Shown here one piece after another: positions 8,776-17,401 of a stretch of 64,000 nt of DNA. The notes beneath the pieces were generated by a model. The model made no database searches and was not told where the DNA came from. It worked only from the letters and a program-made list of their open reading frames with translations. The translations under genes were made by a program, and so were the position numbers. The DNA lies in contig NZ_JAGGKP010000001.1 in the NCBI RefSeq assembly GCF_017873765.1, forward strand, positions 1,178,001 to 1,242,000, given 5' to 3'. The stretch is from Paenibacillus sediminis. Lineage in GTDB: Bacteria > Bacillota > Bacilli > Paenibacillales > Paenibacillaceae. Within the stretch, counting starts at the first letter, position 1; every line of letters starts with the position of its first letter.

Positions 8776-8827
8776 AGTGAAGTTTCGTTGTAAATCATCA
8801 TATTTAATTATTCAACGTTTCTAAAAG

Positions 8828-8867
8828 CAGCAAACTCCTTGCCCCTAGATGCATCTGGAGTTTGCTG
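8828..8867. terminator. Bidirectional terminator
   Basis: Perfect stem CAGCAAACTCC (8828-8838) / GGAGTTTGCTG (8857-8867) between the converging hxlR gene and the small gene at 8881. Confidence 0.8.
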
Positions 8868-8880
8868 TTGTTTGTAACGG

Positions 8881-9153
8881 TTATTTACTCTCTTCTAATG
8901 TGTCTAGGGCGGCATCCAGAAGTGTATCGAACAACTCGTCATCTTCTTCGATACGTGCATCTACTTGCAGAAATTGTTCTTCATCGCCCGATTTAGAAGC
9001 AAAGCTCAAACTATAATCCCAATCTTTTCCCTTTTCGCTGTAAAAGGTAATTTCATACGGTGCTTTATGATTTTCATATTTGAAGACGGTTTTCCCAACA
9101 TATTTCCGATCCTCTGTAACATTCATGACTGCACTTACGATGTTAACGCTCAT
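8881..9153 (-). CDS. Conserved-looking small acidic protein, function unknown
   Basis: 90 residues, strongly acidic at the C-terminus (EEDDELFDTLLDAALDTLEESK). There is no signal peptide, transmembrane helix or recognised motif. It has a good AAGGAG ribosome site before its ATG and a terminator downstream, so it is very likely a real gene. I do not recognise the family. Strand-and-helix alternation suggests a compact soluble domain. Confidence 0.65.
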   Translation of the reverse strand: MSVNIVSAVMNVTEDRKYVGKTVFKYENHKAPYEITFYSEKGKDWDYSLSFASKSGDEEQFLQVDARIEEDDELFDTLLDAALDTLEESK

Positions 9154-9271
9154 TTGACATTCTCTCCTTGCACATTAGTATAACTATTATACCATGTTCT
9201 TTTGATTGGAAGAAATGTCCTGAGATTGCAGTGATTCTAAATGATTATTGGGTACAAAGGACTGACTAAAT

Positions 9272-9736
9272 GTGACCACGAACAGACATTTAAACTCGAA
9301 ACTTGAGTGGCTATTTGATGGTAAAAATTTATCTGAGAAACAACATTTCGCAATGATGCTAACAACAGTATCGGAAGATGGCTGGCCGCATAGCGCCATG
9401 ATTAGTGTGGGAGAAGTAGTATGCACGAGTCAAACGGAGTTAAGACTAGCCATGTGGCCGAAGACTACAACGACGAATAACATGATGAGAACTGGCAAAG
9501 CGACGCTCATCTTTGTATATGAAGGAGTTGCTTATTATATCAAGCTGCAGCTTACTCCACTCCCTGTCATTCCAAATGCACAACATGAGCGGCAGCGATT
9601 TACAGCCAAAATCATTTCATGCCGAGAAGATACCGCAAAATATGCAACATTAACGTCCGGCATTGAATTTGAATTAGATGAGCCGAGTGAAGTAGTAAAT
9701 AGATGGGCTGAGACAATTAAGGAACTGCACTTGTAG
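9272..9736 (+). CDS. Pyridoxamine 5'-phosphate oxidase-like (FMN split-barrel) protein
   Basis: 154 residues with the split-barrel pattern TTVSEDGWPHSAMISVGEVV followed by MWPKTTTTNNMMRTGKATLIFV, as in general-stress and flavin-binding PNPOx-like proteins. It starts with GTG at 9272, with a weak AAGGA ribosome site. Family members bind FMN or F420/haem and often act on small aromatic compounds; nothing here fixes the substrate. It is a single gene ending in a clear terminator. Confidence 0.7.
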   Translation: MTTNRHLNSKLEWLFDGKNLSEKQHFAMMLTTVSEDGWPHSAMISVGEVVCTSQTELRLAMWPKTTTTNNMMRTGKATLIFVYEGVAYYIKLQLTPLPVIPNAQHERQRFTAKIISCREDTAKYATLTSGIEFELDEPSEVVNRWAETIKELHL

Positions 9737-9750
9737 ACATACAAACTAAA

Positions 9751-9781
9751 AAATACCCTTGACTTTACGTCAAGGGTATTT
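9751..9781 (+). terminator. Terminator shared by PNPOx-like gene and doxX remnant
   Basis: AAATACCCTTGAC (9751-9763) pairs perfectly with GTCAAGGGTATTT (9769-9781) around a 5-base loop. Confidence 0.75.
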
Positions 9782-9788
9782 GCATGTC

Positions 9789-10112
9789 TCAAGCTCTTCT
9801 CGTCTTGCCTCTTGTCAATGCAGAATCAACAGAGTATCCAGGTTCACCGCCAAATACGAGGTATATAGCAACAAGCAGATATGCAATATCCATCTCATAA
9901 CCTGCAGCTACATAACGTGTGCCAATTCCGATAATTAGAGCAATTCCACCAAGCAATTCAAGATATGCAACGATATATCCGAGAGTCGATGGAACACCAA
10001 GACTTCCAAACCAACCAGCAACCTTTGGTAAACCCATCTGGAATTTGTTTATACCATGTGCAAGGAACAATAGACCAAATACAACGGAAGTAAAATATTT
10101 GTAGTATTTTGA
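9789..10112 (-). pseudogene. DoxX-family membrane protein remnant
   Basis: Readable as a DoxX protein (GLLFLAHGINKFQMGLPKV...GWFGSLG, GGIALIIGIGTR), but with two defects. The frame upstream of FLAHG (SKYYKYFTSVVFG) has no ATG, GTG or TTG before a stop, leaving only a TTG at 10070 in the middle of helix 1 with no ribosome site. Compared with remembered family members such as YfiD, about 25 residues covering helix 3 are missing between GTRYVA and GYEMD. It is probably a decayed gene. DoxX proteins are four-helix membrane proteins of redox function. Confidence 0.6.
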
Positions 10113-10140
10113 CGAAATTTGTGTGATATTTTGACGAAAT
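10105..10140 (+). promoter_or_regulatory. 22-bp-spaced direct repeat in the sensor-kinase promoter
   Basis: TATTTTGACGAAAT occurs at 10105-10118 and again at 10127-10140, exactly 22 bases apart (two helical turns). A TATAAT -10 box follows at 10144-10149, so the second copy lies in the promoter spacer. This is the usual layout for a dimeric response-regulator site upstream of the kinase gene at 10202. Confidence 0.55.
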
Positions 10141-10201
10141 ATGTATAATTAAGAGAAACAACTGCTAGCGTTCATGACATACGGAGGATAAATACATTAT
10201 A

Positions 10202-11941
10202 ATGAGGGTGAAAAAAGAATTATTTTCAAAACCGCTCCATATTACTTTTTACATTATTGCTGTTATGTCTTTAGTACTCATCATCGTTAACGTTACTTAC
10301 TATTATTCAACGCAGAAAGCCCTCATCAAAGATCAAATTGATAAAATGAATTTCATTGCTCATCAAATCAAAACGTCGATTGAACTATCTTCGAAAGGCG
10401 AAGATTACTTCGAACAAATGATGGCAGAGCATCTGAGAACAGCAGCAATTGCAGCAAAATCCAATCTTGATCCTGATATCGATAAGGTTACTAACGAACA
10501 ACTCGTTGAATTAAGCCGCAAAGTTGGCGTAGATCAAATTACGTTATTTAAACGATCAGGTGACGATATTGTATCCTACAAATCATCAGATCCTTTAGAT
10601 ATTCATACAAGTGCAAAAAGCTGGGGCGGAGATTGGTTTCTTGCGCTGAAGCAGCTCATGAACAAGGAGCAAGTCCATGTGAGCATCGGGCAGACGCTTC
10701 CTAATTTTTGGTCGGGACCGCTCAACACCTCTTCATCCAATCTGCAAAATATAGATAAATGGGGATATTATTACGACGGGACTACGAACTATATCATTAA
10801 CCCTTTTGTACATGGTACGACGTTCAGACAATACCAAACTCAAACGGGCGTTGATGCATCTATCCAGCAATTAATTAAGAACAATAAAAACAGCCATACT
10901 CTTGAGATTTCGGTATTTAATCCATCTTATATGCTGGATCAAGCGAAGCAACGAGAAAAAGATGGCATCATCGAATATGTAACTAGAAAAGTATTGTTTG
11001 GTACATATCAATATCAAGATCCACAAGATAAACAGTACATTCGTGAAGTGATGCAAACGGGTAAAATCGCTTCTTTTTCTACTACTGTTCATGATAAGAA
11101 TATTTTAAAAACATTTATTCCTGTGCAAATCGGCAAGCCTGTTGTTATCGGTCTAGTGTCGGATTTAGATGAAATTAATTTAATTCTAAAAGAGCAAATG
11201 AACAGAATCCGATTGGTCATTTCATTATGCACCTTAGCTATTATCGCTATTGTTCTCTCTTCGATTCACATTAATAGGCGAGTACGTGAAGCTGCTGAAG
11301 AGAATGTTGAAAATATGTATTTAGAAAACGTAGATGCACTATTCAGTTCAATTCGAGAACAAAGGCACGATTTCAACAATCACTTAACGACAATCCAACT
11401 GTTAGTTAGTTTAAAGCACTACGATGAATTAAAATTATATATGAAAGAACTTATCGGTGAGATCAAGGCAATAAACGATATTGTAAATATAAACATACCT
11501 GTGCTAAGCGCACTCATACAGGCAAAAATCACTCAAGCTTTTGAGAAAAAAATAACTTTTGAACAGCATTTTACGGACTTAAAATCTCTGAACATTAATG
11601 TGATCAAAACAACGGATCTGGTTAAAATATTAAGCAATCTGATCGATAATGCCTTTGAAGCCGTTCTTGCAACGGACAACCCTGATAAGAAAGTCAAGGT
11701 ATTCGTATACATAGAAAATAACTATCTCTTCATTAAAGTTCATAACAACGGATCTAAGATCGAAGATTCCATGAAAGCTCGAATTTTCGAGCCAGGCTTC
11801 AGTACGAAAAAAGGCTCAAATTCGCACAATTCAGGCCTTGGACTTTCGATTGTCATGAATACGCTCAATAAACATAAAGGCACGATTACGATCGATAGTA
11901 CCGATCAATTGACGACATTTACGGCGATGATTCCTTTGTGA
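10202..11941 (+). CDS. Orphan sensor histidine kinase with large extracellular sensor
   Basis: 579 residues. Transmembrane helix about 17-37, a ~300-residue extracellular domain (about 38-335), second helix about 338-358, then a SpoOB/DcuS-like phosphorylation motif REQRHDFNNHL (His near residue 389) and an ATPase domain with the N box (LSNLIDNAFEAV) and G box (NSGLGLSIV). It senses an unknown outside signal. No response regulator lies next to it, so its partner is elsewhere. GGAGG precedes the ATG at a rather long distance (14 bases). The promoter carries a pair of direct repeats. Confidence 0.88.
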   Translation: MRVKKELFSKPLHITFYIIAVMSLVLIIVNVTYYYSTQKALIKDQIDKMNFIAHQIKTSIELSSKGEDYFEQMMAEHLRTAAIAAKSNLDPDIDKVTNEQLVELSRKVGVDQITLFKRSGDDIVSYKSSDPLDIHTSAKSWGGDWFLALKQLMNKEQVHVSIGQTLPNFWSGPLNTSSSNLQNIDKWGYYYDGTTNYIINPFVHGTTFRQYQTQTGVDASIQQLIKNNKNSHTLEISVFNPSYMLDQAKQREKDGIIEYVTRKVLFGTYQYQDPQDKQYIREVMQTGKIASFSTTVHDKNILKTFIPVQIGKPVVIGLVSDLDEINLILKEQMNRIRLVISLCTLAIIAIVLSSIHINRRVREAAEENVENMYLENVDALFSSIREQRHDFNNHLTTIQLLVSLKHYDELKLYMKELIGEIKAINDIVNINIPVLSALIQAKITQAFEKKITFEQHFTDLKSLNINVIKTTDLVKILSNLIDNAFEAVLATDNPDKKVKVFVYIENNYLFIKVHNNGSKIEDSMKARIFEPGFSTKKGSNSHNSGLGLSIVMNTLNKHKGTITIDSTDQLTTFTAMIPL

Positions 11942-11950
11942 TGGATATGT

Positions 11951-11986
11951 AAAACCTCCTGGAACTAATATGTACCAGGAGGTTTT
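11951..11986 (+). terminator. Terminator of the orphan kinase
   Basis: AAAACCTCCTGG (11951-11962) / CCAGGAGGTTTT (11975-11986) with a T-run; perfect 12-base stem. Confidence 0.9.
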
Positions 11987-12052
11987 TTGGGGGAGTGAAT
12001 AATAAGAAGATCGAATTACATATATAGAAAATCCACGTTTGGTGAGAAAGTT

Positions 12053-14101
12053 TTAGATTATTAAGCTACGCTTCGCTACCAAAACCTCGAACGATGCCGC
12101 TGTCCAATCACGGCTCAGATCTACGTCTCGGGTAACCGCCGACCATTCCGCTCCTAGAGCCGGAATGGCCTGTGCCTCCGCCGTGAAGTTCTGAACGAAA
12201 AGATACTCCACCTTCGCATTCGAACGCGTTGTTACATATACTCCTTGCGGCATTTCAGCTTCAACAGGACGTTGTATATGGAGCTGGCGAATCAAATCTT
12301 TGTACAAATCATCATAAAAGCTCGGTTCGAACTGGCTGCCGATGTAATAGGTCTGACCTTGACCGAAGTTATTGCGAGTCAATACGGGACGTCCGGCATA
12401 GAAATCATCGGTATAGACCATTAAGGCTTCGGCCCCATGCAGGTGCAACTGGTCACAGAGCTTATGGCAGCAATACTCGCCAGTAAGAGTTTGTCCCTCC
12501 AAATGATGAATGACGCGGCCACGATTATGCTCATGATCGTACAAGCCGTCGATTTCTTCGCTGACGATTCCCGCAACATCCGTTAGCTGATGCGGAGCAT
12601 CACCCAAATGCACGAGATCGTTCTCGTTCACGATACCACTCCAGTAAGTCATCACCAAGGTACCGCCTTGCTCGACAAAGCTGCGAAGCTTCTGTTCGAA
12701 GCCGGCGCGCTGCATATATAGCATCGGGGCAATCACGAGCTTATAGCCGTCGATTTCACACTCCATGTCTACGAAATCAACGGTAAGGCCTTGTTTCACC
12801 AACGCACGGTAATGCGATTGAACTTCTTCTTTGTAGCCCATGCCGATATTCCGCGGACCTTGCGAGTCTTCGATGGCCCACTTATTCTCCCAATCATATA
12901 CGATCGCTACCTGGGCATCCCGCCCTGTATCCGCTACGTCGGACAGCTGATGCAGGAGTCTTCCAAGCTCGGTCACTTCCTGAAATACACGCGTGTTTGG
13001 GCTTCCATCATGCGATACCACCGCACCATGGAACTTCTCGCTGGAGCCTCGGCTTTTGCGCCATTGGAAGTACTGAACGGAATTGGAGCCGTGCGCAACT
13101 GCCTGCATGGAAGATAATACATGCATGCCCGGCTTCTTCAGCTTCGACACACTCTGCCAGTTCGTACTGCTCGGAGAGCTCTCCATTAACAAGAACGGCT
13201 GACGTTTGATCGATCGCATCATATCGTGATACATCGCGGTATCGATAGCGATATCAAGATCGGCTCGCTTGTGCCACGTCGGATAGTTATCCCAAGATAC
13301 GATATCCACGGCATCCTTGAATTTGAAGTAGTTCAGTCCGTCAAAATAGTACATAAAGTTCGTCGTCACCGGGATATCAGGATTGCTCGACTTCACTGCT
13401 GCAATTTCATGCTGCATGAAATCCAACGTCTGGTCGGTTACAAACCGCTTCCAATCCAAATTCATGCCATGCGTTGCATTCTCGCCATGCGGTGCCGGCG
13501 ACTCGATTTGCGACCAATCGGTATACGTATGACTCCAGAACGTAGTCCACCATTGTTCATTCAAGTGATCGAGCGTTACATATTTCCGTTGAAGCCATGA
13601 TCGGAACGCCTCTTGGCATAAATCACAATGGCATTCGCCGCCATATTCATTGGAAATATGCCAGAGTCGAACGGCTGGGTGCTTCGCATAGCGGGCAGCT
13701 AACTGCTGATTCATCTGCCCGATCTTCTCGCGATAGATCGGAGACGTGTAACAATGATTATGCCGTGCCCCATATAAATTTCGCTGCCGATTCGAAGCAA
13801 CTCTCATCACCTCCGGATATTTCTCTGCCAGCCATGCCGGGCGGGCTCCGGACGGTGTCGCTAAGAAAATGGAAATGTCATGCTCATGCAGAGTTTGGAT
13901 CACTTGGTCCATCCATTCCCATTGATAACGCCCTTCCTCCGGTTCCAATGCGGCCCAAGAGAAAATTCCGATGGACATGACATTGCAACCGGCTTGCTTC
14001 ATAAGCTGAACATCTTGCTTCAACACCTCAGGGTCATGCAGCCACTGCTCCGGATTATAGTCAGCACCATGCAGCAGCCGTTCCCCAAATTGCCTTTTCA
14101 C
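12053..14101 (-). CDS. GH42 beta-galactosidase (YesZ/GanA-like)
   Basis: 682 residues, the full GH42 length. Acid/base Glu is at about 152 in HISNEYGGE; the nucleophile Glu is at about 307 in LLMESSPSS. Four cysteines (117, 157, 159, 162; CHCDLC) form the structural zinc site of many GH42 enzymes. It cleaves terminal beta-galactosyl residues from oligosaccharides in the cytoplasm, as it has no signal peptide. The GTG at 14101 is preferred because AGAGGTG lies just before it; the GTG at 14110 overlaps that site. It is last in the operon with a sugar importer, which suggests it cuts the imported galactoside. Codon use is GC-richer than in the flanking genes. Confidence 0.93.
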   Translation of the reverse strand: MKRQFGERLLHGADYNPEQWLHDPEVLKQDVQLMKQAGCNVMSIGIFSWAALEPEEGRYQWEWMDQVIQTLHEHDISIFLATPSGARPAWLAEKYPEVMRVASNRQRNLYGARHNHCYTSPIYREKIGQMNQQLAARYAKHPAVRLWHISNEYGGECHCDLCQEAFRSWLQRKYVTLDHLNEQWWTTFWSHTYTDWSQIESPAPHGENATHGMNLDWKRFVTDQTLDFMQHEIAAVKSSNPDIPVTTNFMYYFDGLNYFKFKDAVDIVSWDNYPTWHKRADLDIAIDTAMYHDMMRSIKRQPFLLMESSPSSTNWQSVSKLKKPGMHVLSSMQAVAHGSNSVQYFQWRKSRGSSEKFHGAVVSHDGSPNTRVFQEVTELGRLLHQLSDVADTGRDAQVAIVYDWENKWAIEDSQGPRNIGMGYKEEVQSHYRALVKQGLTVDFVDMECEIDGYKLVIAPMLYMQRAGFEQKLRSFVEQGGTLVMTYWSGIVNENDLVHLGDAPHQLTDVAGIVSEEIDGLYDHEHNRGRVIHHLEGQTLTGEYCCHKLCDQLHLHGAEALMVYTDDFYAGRPVLTRNNFGQGQTYYIGSQFEPSFYDDLYKDLIRQLHIQRPVEAEMPQGVYVTTRSNAKVEYLFVQNFTAEAQAIPALGAEWSAVTRDVDLSRDWTAASFEVLVAKRSLII

Positions 14102-14119
14102 TCCAATCACCTCTATCGA

Positions 14120-14926
14120 TTACTTCACTGAACCTAACATACCTTGTACAAATTGTTTCTGTAGTAGGAAAAAGATTAATACGGAAGGTAACGTCGTGAT
14201 GACAATCGCTACCATAATAATGCCATAGTCGGGATTATAAGATGACGCCAGCGATGAGACGACTAACGGTAATGTTTTCTTGTCTTGCGTCTGCAACGCG
14301 ATCAACGGCCACAAGAAGCTGTTCCAATAGTTCATAAATGTTATGATCGCCGCCGCCGCGTAGGTAGGCTTCATCGTTGGCATATAGATTCGGGTGAATA
14401 ACCGCCACTCGCTTAATCCGTCCACACGACCGGCTTGCAACAGCTCACGCGGGAATGACTTCGTATTTTGCAAGAAAAAGAAGATCATAAAGGCCGTAGT
14501 AATCGTTGGCAAGATGACGGCCGTCGGCGTATTCAAAAGTCCCATGCCGCTGAACATGCGGAACAACGGAATCATAACGGCAGCAAATGGCATCATCATC
14601 GACAGCATGAGCAATCCGAACAGTCGGCTTTTGCTTTTGGAATGATAAATTTCAAAGCCGTACCCTGCCATGGAGCTTAAGAGCAACGTCCCGACCGTAC
14701 CGATAATGGCAATGATAGCGGAATTCCAGAACGCAGCCCCAAGACTGGTCATATCCAACAGCTTATGGATGTTCTCCATGAGCATCGATCCAAAGCTGAA
14801 CTTCCCTTTTAAAATTTCGGAGGAGCTGTTCGTCATCCCCATCAACATCCATACGAACGGGAATAGTGAGATGACGGATGCTACGATTAGAAACAGATGG
14901 ACAACCATTGTTGTCAACTTTTTCAT
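14120..14926 (-). CDS. Carbohydrate ABC transporter permease (MalG/YesQ type)
   Basis: 268 residues with six predicted helices and the permease EAA-like loop (LLQAGRVDGLSEWRLFTRIYMP), which docks on the ATPase. It forms the membrane channel together with the permease encoded just upstream; their genes overlap by 4 bases (ATGA). No ATPase gene is present here, as is normal for this family, which uses a shared MsmX-type ATPase. Confidence 0.92.
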   Translation of the reverse strand: MKKLTTMVVHLFLIVASVISLFPFVWMLMGMTNSSSEILKGKFSFGSMLMENIHKLLDMTSLGAAFWNSAIIAIIGTVGTLLLSSMAGYGFEIYHSKSKSRLFGLLMLSMMMPFAAVMIPLFRMFSGMGLLNTPTAVILPTITTAFMIFFFLQNTKSFPRELLQAGRVDGLSEWRLFTRIYMPTMKPTYAAAAIITFMNYWNSFLWPLIALQTQDKKTLPLVVSSLASSYNPDYGIIMVAIVITTLPSVLIFFLLQKQFVQGMLGSVK

Positions 14927-15798
14927 CGCTTCTCACCCCCTAATTTTAGTTGGAACAACGCTAGGACGGCAACCATAACAACAATGGCATAGGATACAGT
15001 TGCGGCATAACCAAAGTTAGGCGTGTAGACGAATGAAAGATTATAGATATATTGCGAAATCGTCATCGTTGCATTCCCCGGTCCGCCTTTCGTGATGTTC
15101 ACAACTTCATCGAACAATTGTAATGTACCGTTGGTCGAGATAATAGCTGTAAACAAAATAATCGGTTTTAACATCGGCACGGTAATACTAAAGAATTGAC
15201 GTGTCTTCGATGCCCCGTCAATCGACGCCGCTTCGTAGATGCTTGGATCAATATTCTGCATAGCCGATAAATAGAAAATCATGTTATATCCCGTCCACCG
15301 CCATGTGATAGCCGCTATGATAACCACACGCGCCCAGATCGGATCCATGAGCCACGCTATGGGCTCTTGGATCACGTGCATCGATAAAAGCATCTTATTC
15401 AGAATGCCGTCCACCGCGAAAATACTTTTGAATAACACCGCATACGATACAAGCGACGTTACACAAGGAAGAAAAATAGCCGTACGATAAAAGCCTTTAA
15501 AACGAAGCTTCGGATTATTCAATAAATGTGCGATCACAAGTCCGAGCAATAGCATAATGGGTACTTGGACGATAAGGTATAACAGAGTATTGAACACCGC
15601 TTGCTTAAACATCGGATCCGAGAATAACCGGATATAGTTGTCAATGCCTACATAGTGATATACGGTACCTTTTCCAGACTGAAAGGATAACAGCAAAGAT
15701 TGAAACATCGGATAGAAACTAAATAATAAGATGAGCGCCGAAGGCAATGCGACAAATTGCCATCCCATCAGCGAGGATTTATTCCATTTGCGTTCCAT
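14923..15798 (-). CDS. Carbohydrate ABC transporter permease (MalF/YesP type)
   Basis: 291 residues, six helices, with the EAA loop IYEAASIDGASKTRQFFSITVPML at about 187-210 and the conserved TKGGPGNATMT segment. It pairs with the MalG-type permease. It lies 25 bases downstream of the binding-protein gene and overlaps the next gene by 4 bases, so the four genes form one operon. Confidence 0.92.
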   Translation of the reverse strand: MERKWNKSSLMGWQFVALPSALILLFSFYPMFQSLLLSFQSGKGTVYHYVGIDNYIRLFSDPMFKQAVFNTLLYLIVQVPIMLLLGLVIAHLLNNPKLRFKGFYRTAIFLPCVTSLVSYAVLFKSIFAVDGILNKMLLSMHVIQEPIAWLMDPIWARVVIIAAITWRWTGYNMIFYLSAMQNIDPSIYEAASIDGASKTRQFFSITVPMLKPIILFTAIISTNGTLQLFDEVVNITKGGPGNATMTISQYIYNLSFVYTPNFGYAATVSYAIVVMVAVLALFQLKLGGEKR

Positions 15799-15823
15799 GG
15801 GTTACCACCTGCTAACTTTTTAT

Positions 15824-17131
15824 TTATTGCACCTGTTGTTCAAACAATTTCTGAATGTTAGCCAAGCTTTGCGTCAGGTCCGCGCCTTGCAAAATATTAG
15901 GAAGCTCGTTCTTCAGCGCATCTTTTGCTTCTTGCGTGTACATCCCTAACGAGATCCCCGGCACTTCCGTTGACCATTTCGTAAAATCACGATAAATGGC
16001 TTGTCCGCCGAAAAATTCCGATTGCTGACCGTAAGCATCGCTAGAGAACGCTGGAATATAAGAACCAACACCGCCCTTTTCTTTCAAGAAGCGTTCATAG
16101 AATTCACTGCTTCCGCCGATCGTCTTAGCAAGGAAATCAATCGCCAAATCTTTGTTCTTGGAACCGTTTAATACGAACCAGCTGGATCCGCCTTCATTTG
16201 ATGCATTCACGCCGCCTTTTATATTCAATCTAGGAATCGGAGCTACCCTCCATTTGCCGCTTTGATCTTTCGCATCCATAATGGAAGGCACTTGCCATAC
16301 CCCGGACACAACCGTCGCGACATCCCCTGCGTTAAAGCTGCCGACAAACTCGCTCCAGCCGGTTACCGGTTTTGCGATTCCCGAATCAGAAATCGCTTTG
16401 TACACACGAAGCGTCTCCGCCATAACCGGGTTATTCACGAAATTCCCTTTATTCTCAGGTGTAATGTACCAAGATCCTGCGGATTGCAAGAGAATGGACG
16501 TTAAAGCCTCGTCGTTAGGATTGATTGTCGTCATGTACTTCCCTGTTTTTTCCTTCACAACTTTTCCGATTTCAATATATTGATCCCACGTAATATTCTC
16601 TAAATCTTTGGCTGTATAACCCGCTTGCTCCAAGTAATCGGATCGGTAGAACATCCCGGTTACCCCTATATCGAAGGGAACGCCGTAGATTTTATCACCG
16701 ATGCGAAGCGCATCCACTTTATAAGGAGAGAATTGGGTAAAATCGATTTTGTCCGTAAAATCAGCGAATGTATTCGGATAGGCCGTCACATATTTCTGGA
16801 TATTTGGATCGTTGACGAGAATAATATCTGGCAACCCATCTTTCACCCCAGCAGCCAAGTTGGCGTTCAGCTTTTGCTCCAAATCCGCTTTGGCCATATC
16901 AACAACTTCCAATTCAAAATCCGGATGTTCCTTCTGATACAACTCTTCGGCAATTTTCAAAGCAGCACCGTTAAAGGAAGGATCCCACGCCCATGCTACA
17001 ACCTTCTTTTTCGATGAACCTCCCTGATCTGTACTTCCAGCTGTGTTAGAATCTGAGTTTGATGAACCGCACGCCGCCAAGAGCGAAGCAGTCATCGTAA
17101 CAAGTAATAATACGGAGAGAAACTTTTTCAT
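15824..17131 (-). CDS. Sugar-binding lipoprotein of ABC transporter (family 1)
   Basis: 435 residues with a lipoprotein signal peptide ending in the lipobox LLAAC. It has the family-1 extracellular solute-binding fold (WAWDPSFNGAALKIAEELY near the N-terminus, DIVGVPFDIG-like hinge, NEGGSSWFVLNGSKN). The ATG at 17131 follows AAAGGGG by 9 bases; the TTG at 17140 is less likely. It captures an oligosaccharide outside the cell for the two downstream permeases. A cre-like site lies 27 bases upstream, and the divergent yesN/yesM-type pair probably controls the operon. Confidence 0.92.
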   Translation of the reverse strand: MKKFLSVLLLVTMTASLLAACGSSNSDSNTAGSTDQGGSSKKKVVAWAWDPSFNGAALKIAEELYQKEHPDFELEVVDMAKADLEQKLNANLAAGVKDGLPDIILVNDPNIQKYVTAYPNTFADFTDKIDFTQFSPYKVDALRIGDKIYGVPFDIGVTGMFYRSDYLEQAGYTAKDLENITWDQYIEIGKVVKEKTGKYMTTINPNDEALTSILLQSAGSWYITPENKGNFVNNPVMAETLRVYKAISDSGIAKPVTGWSEFVGSFNAGDVATVVSGVWQVPSIMDAKDQSGKWRVAPIPRLNIKGGVNASNEGGSSWFVLNGSKNKDLAIDFLAKTIGGSSEFYERFLKEKGGVGSYIPAFSSDAYGQQSEFFGGQAIYRDFTKWSTEVPGISLGMYTQEAKDALKNELPNILQGADLTQSLANIQKLFEQQVQ

Positions 17132-17157
17132 GTTGTACAACCCCTTTGTTCTATTTT

Positions 17158-17171
17158 TGTAAACGCTTTAT
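17158..17171 (-). promoter_or_regulatory. Catabolite-response element (cre) candidate
   Basis: TGTAAACGCTTTAT fits the CcpA consensus TGWAARCGYTWNCW except at one position. It lies just upstream of the sugar-binding protein start, as expected for carbon-catabolite control of the operon. Confidence 0.5.
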
Positions 17172-17401
17172 ATCTTGCACTTGTATTGTAAAAAATTATA
17201 GGCGGGATTGTATAAGATTAAATCGCTTTTTATTAGCATTAATTATTGCTCTCAAATGTTATGAAACCGTTTTATTGGTAGGATTTTCGGATATTAGTAT
17301 TAATTTTTGTATATTTTGGACGGACGCGGTGAACCATATGCTTTTATTTTGGATTGTTATATGATAAAGGAAATAGATTTTCCAACGAGGTGTCGCCCAT
17401 C

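Noticed and set aside
12229..14131. Several plus-strand frames of 60-130 codons opposite the GH42 gene
   Set aside because: They are opposite-strand reflections of a GC-richer gene, with no ribosome sites and no protein-like sequence.
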